Program-made: the position numbers and the translations under genes
NCBI GenBank assembly: GCA_021234155.1
Contig: JAJEKV010000001.1
Coordinates: 25,285,189-25,349,188, forward strand
Reading direction: 5' to 3'
DNA from: Isoetes taiwanensis
Lineage: Eukaryota > Streptophyta > Lycopodiopsida > Isoetales > Isoetaceae
Length of the DNA: 64,000 nt
The notes under the pieces: generated by a model
Databases searched by the model: none
Seen by the model: the letters and a program-made list of their open reading frames with translations, nothing else
Told to the model about the DNA's origin: nothing
Shown here: positions 1-10,308 of the stretch, piece by piece
How the letters are laid out: each line of letters starts with the position of its first letter
Numbering within the stretch: position 1 is the stretch's first letter

Positions 1-2
1 CT

Positions 3-191
3 AGTGACAGTGAAAAAAGTGAAGGTGATGAGGATGGTATAAATGAACATGATGACGTCTTGGATCCCTCCTTCATCACTCCTCACACTTTTGCACATAA
101 GCGAAGTCTTAGAAAAAATCAGAATTTTGTTGTGAATATGAAGATTGTATCTTCAAATTTTGAGAATACTACAGTTTCAGTTACGGACTAA
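3..191 (+). CDS. 3' end of an acidic open reading frame cut by the window edge
   Basis: An uninterrupted frame enters from the left edge and runs 62 codons to TAA at 189-191. It begins with an Asp/Glu/Ser-rich stretch (SDSEKSEGDEDG), followed by a basic segment (HKRSLRKNQ) and a short polar tail. No start codon is visible because the upstream part lies outside the window. Acidic-then-basic layouts like this are common in nuclear proteins and in the N-terminal parts of plant transposon proteins, but no family is recognisable. It could also be chance: a frame of this length is only moderately unlikely in AT-rich DNA. The downstream sequence to about 940 is AT-rich and shows nothing coding. Confidence 0.3.
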   Translation, partial: SDSEKSEGDEDGINEHDDVLDPSFITPHTFAHKRSLRKNQNFVVNMKIVSSNFENTTVSVTD

Positions 192-940
192 CTTCAATTT
201 TTTGTTAAATATTTTATCCTCTGAAATTAGGGTTTCTCACGTAAAATATACTTCAAGAACATTCTATTTGCTAAGAAAAATGACACTTTCAAACAGTCAA
301 TTCTTTCGTTGCACAAAAAAATTAGTCACTTTTGGGGGGGTCAAAATAGAATTTCATGCATCTTTTTTTTTTTTAACCTCGTTTTACCCCCTTTTTGTAA
401 AAAAAAAGGGGGAATCTTTAAGGAATATTCCTTTCGCTCTCGTTTCAATGATTTGCTCCCGTTTAATACGCAACTTTGTTGAATTCAAAGGAAAGGGAAA
501 TGCTCACTGCTTTGAACGTCAAAATGTAGTGATCTAAAAGACATTAAGGAACTATTGAGAAAATTAAGAAAGGTCTAGTAAATCAAAAAATAAACACATC
601 AAAATAAATTTAATGTTACATCAAAATTTGTTGATGTAACAAATTTAACATATCAAAATTTGTTGCAACACTAGGCTTGCAAGTTTAGCGCCCTAAGAAT
701 TAGATCAATATAACAACATATTCATGAAGTTGTTAGAAATCCATCATAATGAATTCTATCTACAAACCATTTATGGTTTCAGTATACTCATGGGGTAAGT
801 ATATCTCATCCAAATTTTTAAATTATCAATCCAAGCTCAGAGATTCAGTTTCTCTTGGTGCTTATAGCTTGCATGTCAATGTGATCTTGCAAAATGGGCA
901 TTCAAAACTCACCTGTAAAGATCGCAACCCAACCAGTCCC
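192..940. other. AT-rich intergenic sequence, no gene seen
   Basis: Homopolymer runs (T10 near 363-373, A8 near 401-408) and an imperfect repeat of ATCAAAATTTGTTG around 620-665. No coding or RNA feature can be supported. Confidence 0.5.
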
Positions 941-1290
941 AATATTCCTGAAAAAATTCCACTGGAAAACCATCTAGGCCAGGGCACTTGTCCTTTTTTA
1001 AAAGAGAAGCAGTTGAATGTAAGTCATTGATGGTGATGTCTGATTCTAGGTGCGCACGTTATGCAGCTGACACATGGGGTGGACCTTCGACAAGACTGCA
1101 GATTGCATATCCTCCTGAAAGGGCAACTGATGTCTGGAAAAAAATGAAGAAAAGTGGTCGTGGAGATACTGCTTCAATTGAACCTGATCAGAACACTCTG
1201 ACCCATCAGGCAAGATAAGGGAGTTAATAGAGGCCATCATACGCCTTGTCTTAGCCGCCCGAAAAAAGAAGTGAGAGCTCGAGATCAAGA
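940..1290 (-). pseudogene. LINE fragment, region just before and at the start of the RT domain
   Basis: Read on the minus strand, 1288-1046 gives a frame with FFRAAKTRRMMASINSL, a Ser/Asp segment and LKQYLHDHFSSFFS. This is the layout of the linker between endonuclease and reverse transcriptase in L1-type plant LINEs, where the ancestral element re-reads its template ('F..RAK.R...NSI..L...G'). Further left (1020-940), in shifted frames, come words resembling the RT opening motif (PGPDGF-EFF). At least two frameshifts or stops lie in 350 bp, so this is a dead, 5'- and 3'-truncated fragment. It belongs to a different LINE type from the one at 1740-3880. Confidence 0.5.
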
Positions 1291-1739
1291 TACAAACACT
1301 GTATTCTGTGATGTTGGCAGAGACAGGTATGCTTTCACTAGAAGGAGAGGCAATTTATTTGTTTCTTTTACATATTGTTTGACTGCGGTCATTGTCATGT
1401 GATCGTCTCCCACTTAAAGCTATGCAAGAAATGCTATCAACTAGATGGTTCTATGAAGAAAAAAAATGGTTGGACCGATGGAATATTTCTATAGATGACT
1501 TGCCTGATCAACCAATAGCTTTGCATGATTTAATAAGGATCAAGATAATTGGGAAGCTATAGGCATGGAAGGGTCGGCCTTTTCTACACTCGCAGGCCAT
1601 CCATGCATCGTGCCATGGAAGCTAGATGCAATATAAATATTATAATACCCTTTTTCTTAAAAACATTCAATTCATCAAGTGAAGGCTAAAATCCAATGGA
1701 TTTCTACAAGTTGTTGATATTTATTTAACAATAAATATT
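1291..1739. other. No gene seen
   Basis: Mixed AT-rich sequence between two minus-strand LINE remnants. It may include more decayed LINE sequence, but no motif could be recognised. Confidence 0.4.
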
Positions 1740-3880
1740 TTAATATATTAAAGTTGAATCGAATTGATTTTATCATCCGCGGAGATCAATCGGCCATGAG
1801 GCCCAATAAAGGAGCGCAACAGACTTATTACTATCTTGATTAAACCCTCTGAAGTGTTTTCGAGGGAAAAATCATGGTAGTAATAAGAATGCTGACAAAC
1901 TGTACAAATATACAAACATGCATTATGACACATATGTACATGTCAGGTGAGTGTCCGAGGCCATAGCTGAGCTCTCATATCTCCTAAAGGTACTCTCAAC
2001 ATGCGTACTAAAGTCGTGTCCAATAGCACATGTAGCTGTTGGTCGGGCCTAATCAACTCAGAGTAACCTGCCTAGATTTGTTCATATGCTGAGTTGCTTT
2101 GCAAAATGTGGCACTCAATCTTCAATGGCTCCCCACTGGCAGCGTTGGCAAACCCTGTCATGGCGAGGGTCCCTAATCCATTTGTCTCGATTCAAAGACG
2201 GTGCGCGCCTGTGCGAATTCGAGGCAATAAGTCTGCACTTCTTCATAGGCAGATGGGTATGCAGTTAGCATTGCGAGCCCCATTCCAATGTGAGATTTAT
2301 GTCATGCTGAAAATTGTTGTCTTGACTTGTTCAAGGGCATTGGCATCCCAAAGTTTGATGAAGAAGCAAGCGGCAAGGTAATGCCTCGAACTATGGCGAT
2401 CCATTTCCATTTGCACCTATATACACCTGTGCTCTTGTACATTCCACCTGGCTAGCCACTGAGCTCTCCTTTCTCTCCAGCATGTGTTGAGGCACTGCGG
2501 CCACATTGTTACGATTAAGGAGACGAGCATTGTCCATATTGACCATCTTCTAAAAGTAGACGATGTGGCGATCAAGGGCTGCCCTCTGAAGAGGCAAAAA
2601 ATCTATCTTCCGCAATAGGATTTGATATGCGACCTTGGGCTTCACTCATAGTGCCCGTGATAAGAAGCTTTCTGCACTTGCTCCAAATCATTCTAGGTAG
2701 TAAGGGATACTACCGGGCCCCAGACTTCGACCTCATATAGATGGACAAGCTCCACCAAGACTTTAAATATGTGGGATTGATGGGCTCAATCATACAGCTT
2801 CGCTACATGGCTATTGTTTGGCATTGCATAAAGTGCCTTCCAGCCCCATATCGCTCTTAACTGAATGGATGTGTTCCAGTACATGGTAGAAGAACACTCC
2901 ACACCAAAAAAATTGTAGGTGGATGCTATAACTGAAAGAGGCCTTGGCAGGCATGAAGATGATATGAGGACCACCTTGGTCTTAGCCAGGTTGATGTGCA
3001 TGTCATTGGCCTGGTAGAATGTATCCAAGGCATCGAGATGGCTCTGCATATCCTTTAGAGTGTGAGCTAGAAGGTCCACATCATCAGCATATATTAGCTG
3101 TCTGGTGATCTGGTGCAGAAGGTGACCTCCATTGCCCCCGTTGTCAACAAGCCAGCTCTCTAACTGATCAATGTAGAGTCCAAACTGTGTCGGGGAGAGA
3201 GGACATCCATGGCAAACCCCGATATTGTTGTGAAATGGTTGGCCCATCAGCTGTAATTGGCTGAGCATGTCGCATATAGCCTGTACCCACCACATTATGC
3301 AGCTCCATAGGGACCCCCAGCTATCGCAATCTTGCCCACAACTTTTCCCGAGGCACAATATCAAAAGCCTTGGCAAAGTCAACGAAGCAACAATGCAGGT
3401 CCTGGCGATGATTTTTATTGTCTTCACTCAGAGTCTACAGCATGAAGATGTGGTCAATGGTTGAGTGCCAGAGTCTGAATCCTGCCTGCATGAGGAGTCG
3501 TACTTTTGCTGCCTCTGCCCAATCCATTAACTGCTGCTCTAGAATCTCAGCCAACAATTTTGCAAACACCGAACTGATATGATTGTCTGGTAATTGGCTG
3601 GGTAATGCGGGTCACCTACCTTGTAAATGGGAACAACTCTGCTAGTGGTCCACAACGCGGAAGAAAACCTTTCTGTAATACCCATAAGAAGGAAGTTAGG
3701 ACCGATACTAAGGATGTCCCTGCTCATTTTAGCATCTCTGCCTGCATACCATCCAATTCTGCCACTTTTCCATTTGCTAGACATTGTAAGCCCTGGTCAA
3801 CATCTGCCTCTGTGATTTCTAGCACCGGTCCTTCTTTTAGAGGTATTGCTGCTGCAAGCGAATCATAAAGTGGTGCCGAA
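1740..3880 (-). pseudogene. 5'-truncated LINE (RT to 3' UTR), family with GTGGACGTTAAAA-type 3' end
   Basis: On the minus strand the order is: RT opening (ADVDQGLQCLANGKVAELDG, about 3830-3770), RT motif with PIYKVGDPHYPANYQT (about 3640-3580), the palm core with FAKAFDI (about 3370), GCPLSPTQFGLYIDQLE (about 3210), YADDVDLL (about 3090), then a cysteine/histidine tail near 2140 (CHRCQWGAIEDECHIL). The same order and very similar words occur in the fuller plus-strand LINE at 43.4-47.4 kb. Several frameshifts and stops break it. The 3' UTR (about 2060-1740) holds the hairpin at 1817-1894 and a degraded form of the family 3' end (GATGATAAAA). The endonuclease half is missing, as expected of a 5'-truncated insertion. 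Confidence 0.75.
1817..1894 (-). repeat. Conserved 3' UTR hairpin of the LINE family, copy c
   Basis: The left arm CAACAGACTTATTACTA pairs with TAGTAATAAGAATGCTG (17 positions, 3 mismatches). The loop contains the family core, seen on the minus strand as CCCTCGAAAACAC then GGGTTTAATC. Equivalent hairpins with different arms occur at 5499-5560, 38265-38351, 47234-47292 and 55475-55555. Confidence 0.6.
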
Positions 3881-4077
3881 TATATAGAGAACTTACAAAT
3901 AGAGAGCAATACATATTGCGAAGGTTGTTGCTTGTGTGAGTACACATTGTGATTTTTGTGATTTGAGGCCAAAACAATAGCAAAGAAATAAACATGTTTA
4001 TGCAAAGATGTAGTGAATTAGTTTCTGAATATGAAACTAAAATAAAGTTAATAAAGACAACATTAAAGAAAGTAACA

Positions 4078-4400
4078 ATAATTGGTCTAGTGGCAGGACC
4101 TTAAACTGCCACATTCGAGGTTCAAATATGCCCACATCAGTTTAGTAATAGGGAACTTAAAATTTACTGCCTCAAGGACACAAATTCATAAAATTCATTG
4201 CCTTGAGGTCACAAGTTCAAGTACTTTCAATCAATCCTGTGGTACAGACCTTAACCCTGCCATATATACTAGATAATCACATGCAAAGCAGCTCCTAGCA
4301 TAAGGTATCAGGGCTAAGTAGTGGATTGGCTTCCACGTATATGTAGAATATAATGTAGCTCTTGCACTCATGATGTAATGATGAATAGATTGACGTCCTT
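4078..4400 (+). mobile_element. tRNA-derived SINE, copy A
   Basis: The head has a pol III A-box-like TGGTCTAGTGGC (about 4083) and, about 30 bp on, a B-box-like GGTTCAAATATGCC (about 4119), the split promoter of tRNA genes. The body ends at TTGACGTCCTTCAATT (about 4390). A homologous copy lies at 20345-20638, sharing words through the whole body (for example CCTGCCATAT, GATAATCACAT, TAGTGGATTG, ATGATGATGAA). The 3' end matches those of poly(A)-type LINEs at 26.94 kb and 49.35 kb, which fits mobilisation by an L1-like enzyme. No target duplication was found by eye. Confidence 0.6.
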
Positions 4401-4439
4401 CAATTAGATAAAATTATCAAAATAAGTATGCATTACAAA

Positions 4440-6345
4440 CAATATATTATTTGGGTCGTTGTTTGCCATTCTGTTAATATGGTGCTGCCACCATTTTGGA
4501 TTTTTTTATTACAATTGGTTAACAATAAAACAACAAAGGACATCTGTTTTACAACTATGGACATGCTTCAACGCCTATCTCACTACTCTAGCCTTTGATA
4601 TGAATAAAGATATTCTTGTTCATGTATAAATCGTGCACAAAACAACTATAGCTTGCCCTATAAGAATGGTTGTAGCCATAGCTTTCTTGTAAAGATCCTT
4701 GATAGATCACAAAAGAGAGCATACAAGGGGCGAACACCCCTACTAAAAAATGCTTCCATATCGCCTCAATATCCTTCCATTTCTTTTTTGCAAGGCTTGG
4801 ACCCTAGACTCTTGGCATCGATATAGGATAAGTGATTGTACTAAAGCACGATACTCATGTTCTAATCTATAAATTGCATTTTTTGACATCTGGCTTGCAA
4901 AAAAAATAAAGCTTTCCTTCCCCCATTTATTCTTTTATCCACAACAAGGCTCCATTTGTAGTTGTATGATAACTCTAAACCTAGATATTTGTAGCTTCAT
5001 ACCTATTCTACTACTTCCCCTTTAAAACACGTTGTCTGCATTTTTCTAGATCCAAAGATCATGACCTTCGTCTTCTCTAAATTCAATGACATGTTTGTAT
5101 GATCACTAAAAGCAGTAGGAGATGCTGGGCAGCCTTGTTTAACCCCAATGTTGCTGATAATTTCTGATCACATTGTTCTACCGATGGTGAGCTAAGTTGT
5201 GCAATAACTTGCTTATAAAGTCTGGCCACTGCAGCATGCAAAGTAACTGGAACATGCAAATCAACCAGTCTTTGGAGTCATTTATTGCATGGAACGGTGT
5301 CAAATGCTTTAAAGAGATCTTTTCTTGGCCCTTTACACTTTTATATTAGATAAGATAAGATAAGATAATCATTTTAACGTCCACGGAAGCCCATCCGGGC
5401 TTATGGGACCAAGTACATGGGGGACCGAAGTCCTGGACCGAAGTCCAAACAAGAACATGGGCCAAAGCCCTTACACAAAAGCACAACGTGAGCAAAAGCA
5501 CAATCACCATGGCCCGGATTAAAAACCACCTGGGAAAAAACCGTTACCAGGATGATTATGGCTCTAATATAAACCGTTACACTTTTATATTAGAGCGCAC
5601 ATGTTGATCAAATGATCAATTGTGCAGTGTATGGATCGAAATCCAGCTTGCTAAAAGCTCTCATGTCATCTGCCCATTTTGACTTTCTCTGTTCTAAAAT
5701 TGTCCCAAATAGTTTAGTCATAAGGCTACTTACCATAATAGTTCTGTAATTGGATGCAACATTTTTATCGCCACTTTTATGGATAAGTACAATTCTATTC
5801 ATCTGCCATTCAGGTGGGAAGCTTGATATCATTGCCGAGTTGAATAAACTTGTTATTTCTGTAACCACTATCTCTTCTGGCCATTTCAACATTTCAGCTT
5901 TAGTCCTATGTGTCTAGGGCTCTATTATTTGCTAATTCAGCATTGCTTCGTATATATCATTTTGCTCAAAGAGAGGCGCACTTGGGACCATAGGCACACT
6001 AATGAACTTCTCATCGTTCTTAAGATATAGAGTCTGCACATAATTATACAGCTCATTAGAAGAGAAACCCTCTTTTTCTGTTTAAGCCTTTTCTATATGC
6101 TTGCAAGCATTCCTTTCTTGTATCCCCATGAATTTCTTTCAGTTTAGTTCGCATTTGGTGACATTCTTCATCAAACCATATTTTAGATTTCCCTTTCCTT
6201 TCTGGCTGGGAGAAAACTTTGGAAGCAACTGTTAAAATTTTTATTTGTGAAGGCTTTGCTATACTCAGCAACATTTTAGGTGGCAACCAATCTGTAAAAA
6301 CCTCTTTGACCTTTAGTGCATATGCCTCACTCTTTTCATAGTCTA
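4440..6345 (-). pseudogene. LINE remnant with internal deletion, interrupted by a short element
   Basis: On the minus strand from 6345: a post-endonuclease linker (WFDEECHQMRTKLKEIHGDT), the RT start (MLKWPEEIV...SLFNSAMIS), and the RT motif VLIHKSGDKNVASNYRTI (about 5790-5740). After the insertion at 5351-5576 the same protein resumes with FKAFDTVPCNK, then IGVKQGCPASPTAFS (about 5150), then DHTNMSLNLEKTKVM (about 5100-5050). The catalytic YADD segment that should lie between the last two is absent, so an internal deletion removed it. Frameshifts are present elsewhere. The TSD shows that the insertion came after this LINE. Confidence 0.65.
5351..5576 (-). mobile_element. Short (226 bp) retroposon with LINE-type 3' end, inserted in a LINE
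   Basis: Flanked by a perfect 18-bp direct repeat TTACACTTTTATATTAGA at 5333-5350 and 5577-5594. The element's sense strand is minus. It starts at the hairpin (arms 5499-5512 and 5547-5560), continues through two GGACTTCGGTCC-like palindromic words and GGTCCCATAAGCCC, and ends CCGTGGACGTTAAAA followed by a (TTATC)n tail at 5351-5373. The tail, 3' motif and TSD show target-primed reverse transcription. It could be a SINE or a LINE truncated at the hairpin. Confidence 0.8.
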
Positions 6346-7099
6346 TAAAAGATAGTTATCTCAAACATTGGATGAAATGGATTAAAAAATTAGGTTCAAT
6401 AATAACTATCCAATCCTTTTCTAAGGATTTTTTACGATTCTTTCTAGTTTTAAATAGCATGTTCCATGGGGTCATACCATGGTCATTTTTCCAAAATATT
6501 TTATGTGACATCTTATACCAACATCAATTTAAGCATAATTTACCTGAAAAAAATAATTTCATTTTCAACATTTGCTTGGCATTCTTGAGTAGTAATTGGC
6601 AGCATATATAGAAGAATGGAGGTTCTTGCTCTTATACAGACAGTGTTCAGGCCTAGAAACTCAACCATAGATCATAAATGTTGTGAGCCTTGATAGAGGA
6701 CAGTAGAAATAAACTGCAAGATTTATATTGCTGCTTTTAGCACAATTTCTTTATATTGGAAAAAATTTTAGTAAACTGGAATTTTTTTAGTAGACCTTCT
6801 GCATGCCTTGTGTACATATGTACAGTACATATGTAGCATACATATGTTGTGTACACTACATAAATATGTAGAAAACATATTAACACGGTGGTATAGATCC
6901 ACCTTCCAAATATAGTTATGTATGATAAAAGACCTTATGGAATATATGAACATGGTATCATATATACACATACTAAAGATGGCTATTGATGCATTACCAT
7001 AGTATTGTTTACATCACGATCATAAGTACATGCTAATAACATCACAAGTGATTACATCAATTTGAGATTGAGAACCTTTAGAGGATGCTATATCCCACC
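6346..7099. other. No gene seen; palindromic TACATATGTA cluster
   Basis: AT-rich sequence. Around 6808-6872 there is a cluster of ACATATGTA-type palindromes (a decayed alternating pyrimidine-purine microsatellite). Nothing coding can be supported. Confidence 0.4.
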
Positions 7100-8649
7100 A
7101 CATGTCAACAATATATTTTGGAATCTAAACAGTCTTTGGATTTTTGCCATTAGCATCCCAGACATAATGGACAACATCTAACTTCTCATACATTGCAGGA
7201 TCTGATGGATTGGGTCGCCAACATTTAGTTAAGCAACCTCTATAGCATCTTCTTCTGTATAGCCAATCATGTTGGAGTATTATCATCCCCAAGTCGAACT
7301 AAAGCAAACATACCTTTTGTGACATGTGCATGAGGATTGAACTCATCTATAGGCATCACTGGACACCCTCTGCTGGGCAACAATAAGAAGGCAAAGGTCT
7401 TACAACCACTGTTGCTTCAATGACCTCTGGAGTAAAGGCAGTTTGTACTGGTCTTGCTTTGTGACAGTTTGTACAAGTTCTCCCCTTGTACACAACCAAA
7501 AGTTATCATTATGAGGACATCCTGGGGAAATATCTTCTAAATAAAAAGGAATCTTGATCCAATAATCTTTAGTTGCTTTGTATTGTTGTGCAAACATACT
7601 AGGGTAAAAGCATGTTAGGGTGTACCACTTTTGGAACCTGCAAAAGTACATACACTAGGTACTTCAGAACTGGGTACTTTCTCATTTTTATTTTCATTAA
7701 AACTAGTACAAAAGTCCAAAATAAAAGTCAAGGCCGCATTAATATTCAAAGTTAAGATAAAGATAATGCTACTGGAGATCAATATATATATAAAAGTTCT
7801 AGAGTGTACCTTTTATTGAGATATTACACAGGTACCCAGTACCCAGTCCTGGGTACCTTTTTAGGTACTTTTTTGGTCACTAAATAATACTTTTTAAGGG
7901 ACACCCTAACATGCTTTTACCCACTACCTTCTTGATCTTTGCAGATGTCCGTTCATAATGCGATGTACTTGTTGATCCTATCCTTCATACTAAGGAGATG
8001 CTTTAATGTCTTCCTTGAAAAGATGTTTTTAGACATCCCTATTGGTAATGTTGACTCACCATTTGGTCCTCCTTCCACATTCTTATTCCTTTTTGTAGAA
8101 TCCACTCTTTATAGGTTGGCCGCATTTTATATTGTATAATTAGTCATTTTCCATTATCTAAATTAGAATAGTAATGGGTCGGTATTGCCTATAAGTCGTT
8201 GGTCCTTATTAGAGATATATCCCTTGACAAAGCCTTTCCATTCCAGACAGGAGACTCTGCATTGCTCTTTCTAAACAAATAAGGCAACTCGGGCAAAGTT
8301 GTAGCATCCGATGAGTTCATTAATGTCAAAAAGTTACCAAACAATGCATCAATATTATCATAAGTGTGTCCAATCATGAACCTAGATTTATCGAATACCT
8401 CAAGCCATGCCAGAAGAACATGTATGTATTTTTATTTTGACCTAATGCATTATCCAACTGCAAATAGAGATTTCGAGGAGGAGGGCTGAAGCCATCAAAG
8501 GTGGCACTAGAAAATGAGGCTACTACCTTTTGTGTCTGTGCTAACTTATGTTGTAGTGGTCGAGTGTCTTTTGTTGCTTGCATCAATTTGCAATCTGTAG
8601 TTTTGCTTCCACATGTATTGTTAGAAATTTTCAAACTGCTATCTAGCAT
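7100..8649 (-). pseudogene. Decayed DUF7869-like (RNase H-fold, transposon-associated) frame
   Basis: On the minus strand, 8649-8374 reads LYLQLDNALGQNKNTYMFFWHGL, and the next frame (8377-8189) starts MIGHTYDNIDALFGNF. Both are hallmark words of the large plant/oomycete DUF7869 family ('LQLDN..GQNKN' and 'GHT..DID..F'), an RNase H-like domain usually found in abundant repetitive ORFs. Further downstream, 7651-7400 (YKATKDYWIKIPFYLEDISPG) looks like the C-terminal part. Stops and frameshifts separate the pieces, and a MITE at 7602-7922 splits the frame. Family assignment is from remembered motifs only; no search was possible. Confidence 0.5.
7602..7922. mobile_element. MITE, 321 bp, with perfect terminal inverted repeats and ACTA duplication
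   Basis: The left end GGGTAAAAGCATGTTAGG continues to GTGT (22 bp) and is the exact reverse complement of the right end at 7901-7922. The 4-bp sequence ACTA is present on both sides (7598-7601 and 7923-7926). The inside is AT-rich and non-coding, with internal GGTACC-type inverted words near 7662 and 7830-7856. The inverted repeats mark it as a non-autonomous DNA transposon. A 4-bp duplication that is not TTAA is unusual and does not point to hAT, Mutator, PIF/Harbinger or Tc1. Confidence 0.85.
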
Positions 8650-9229
8650 TCCGTGGTTGTATTTGTTGGTTGAGCATGAATTGTTAATTAAATGTTATAT
8701 TAGTAAAAAATAAAAGAGATAGGCGACATGCAGGAAGGTCGGGGGAAGAACAAAATAAAAAAGCAAGCAAACAAAAATGAAACAGAGATAGTTCAGCGCA
8801 CATGGACATTGAACCGAATAGATTCAGATAGGTTTGGCTGGGTAGAATTTGCAGTAGAAAGGGAATCTGGATTTGATGCAGTAACATGTGTGGAGAATCC
8901 ACCTACTGTTGAAGAGATGAGACGGGAGAATTCGACAGACGTAATTGGGTTTTTTTCGTGATTAGAGCTTTACTATTGTAAAGGAATTTGACAGGCTTGA
9001 GTATAGAAATCTAGATTGCAGATTGTCATGTTGCAGAGGTTGAGAATTTTTATGCATATCAAGAAAGGCTATCAAGCTTCTAGTGACTGTTTTTTATAGG
9101 CCAGCACAGCTGCAGATTCTACAAAATTGTGTGCAGCCATTAAAACTTAGAGGAGGAAGAAAATATCGAAGAAGGCTAAGAATTGGTTTCCTTGGGTTCA
9201 AATCCCAGGCTCTGCATCTTGAAAATTTA
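8650..9229. other. No gene assigned; may hold a decayed LTR
   Basis: A short open stretch at 8728-8961 (plus) has no recognisable motif. Because a tRNA-Met primer-binding-like site sits at about 9234, the sequence just upstream could be a degraded 5' LTR, but no partner LTR was found. Confidence 0.35.
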
Positions 9230-10080
9230 ACAATGGTATCAGAGTTGGATCACTCATGATTATAGAAGCAGATTTCATAGCCGTGTTTGCAAGGACTATA
9301 ATTGCTTCAGAAAAAATGATAAGGAGAATAAGAGACCTAACACACCATGTGTCCAAATGGGAAATGGGTATTTGCAGGAAGTAAATGGGTGCAAAATACT
9401 AGAATTTTATCATGATGGTGAATGGAAGATGTGTTTGGAAAATGCTCTACATACTCTCGGTATGTTATTTAATTTGGTTTCGCATCAGTTTAGTAAATGC
9501 AGGGTTATCGATGCAAAATGGTGGGCAATGATAGAAGCATGTATGCAAGAAGAAAAGGCAAGTTATATTGTTTAGGTGGATTTTCTTATGCTTGAAGTGA
9601 GTTGTGGCATCTAAGGTTTGGTCATTCGAGCGATGCAACCATTAAAATAACAAGCAAACCTAAATTGGTGGAGAATTTGCCTACCAATATAGTTATTGAT
9701 TAACATAGAATATAAGTCATGGATGCATGCTTGGGAAGCAAGATAGATGCACTTTTGATCCTTATTTTTCTAAAACCTTGGGAATTTTGAATTTGGTATA
9801 TATTGATTTATATAGCCCCATGCGTATTTGCATGAGTGGCAAATGATATTTCATCACATATGTTGACAATTTCTTTCGAAGGACAGAATATTACCATTTA
9901 AAATCTAAGGATCAGGCATTCCAGACGTCACAATTATATCTGGCTGAAGCTAAATGTGAGACATCTAGACAGTTGAAACCTTTTTGTTTAGATTCAGAGG
10001 GACAGTATATCTCTAGTGCATTCATGTAGTATTGCCATGAGAACAATTAGATAATGCATGTCAATGCCAATATTGCAGGT
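9230..10080 (+). pseudogene. Internally deleted Copia retrotransposon fragment
   Basis: ATGGTATCAGAG at about 9233-9244 matches the primer binding site for initiator tRNA-Met, as in the intact element at 27.27 kb. After only about 100 bp the frame reads like the GAG-pre-integrase/HHCC region (9357-9575: NGCKILEFYHDGEWKMCLEN, LFNLVSHQFS). Integrase words follow in broken frames: NLVYIDLYSPM, YFITYVDNFFRRT, YYHLKSKDQAF, LDSEGQYISSAFM (about 9790-10030). Gag and protease coding are therefore missing between the PBS and integrase, and RT is absent. Multiple stops make it inactive. Confidence 0.6.
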
Positions 10081-10308
10081 TCAATGCTTTGCAGGATACT
10101 TTTGTGCATGCCATGCATTTTTATTTATGTCTTGGATGTTTTTGCATAAGCTATCAAACCATATATAAAGCATGTTCCTTATCTATTTTCTTTGATGCAA
10201 AAAAAACCTACGCTTGACACCTGGAAAAAAGCTAATGTAGGCATGTGACGTCACGGTTTCTTTTTTTTCTTGCTCTGCAAGCCTGTTACAACAGATCAAT
10301 CCAATCTG
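10081..10308. other. Probable intron or 5' flank of the ENPP pseudogene
   Basis: A polypyrimidine run at 10257-10277 leads to AG dinucleotides near 10283 and 10308, just where recognisable ENPP coding sequence begins. This fits a 3' splice site. No separate feature is seen. Confidence 0.4.

Noticed and set aside
1817-1894. Hammerhead ribozyme or retrozyme as explanation for the family hairpin
   Set aside because: The obligatory CTGATGAG and GAAA core words are not in the right places in any of the five copies.
2086-3868. Plus-strand open frames over the 2-4 kb LINE
   Set aside because: Antisense shadows of the minus-strand LINE coding sequence; no motifs of their own.
6808-6872. Regulatory palindrome cluster (ACATATGTA words)
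   Set aside because: Looks like a decayed alternating microsatellite; no gene nearby to regulate.
9196-9222. Possible tRNA gene (CTTGGGTTCAAATCCCAGG)
   Set aside because: Only a T-arm-like stem-loop is present. No A box or acceptor stem within 90 bp upstream.
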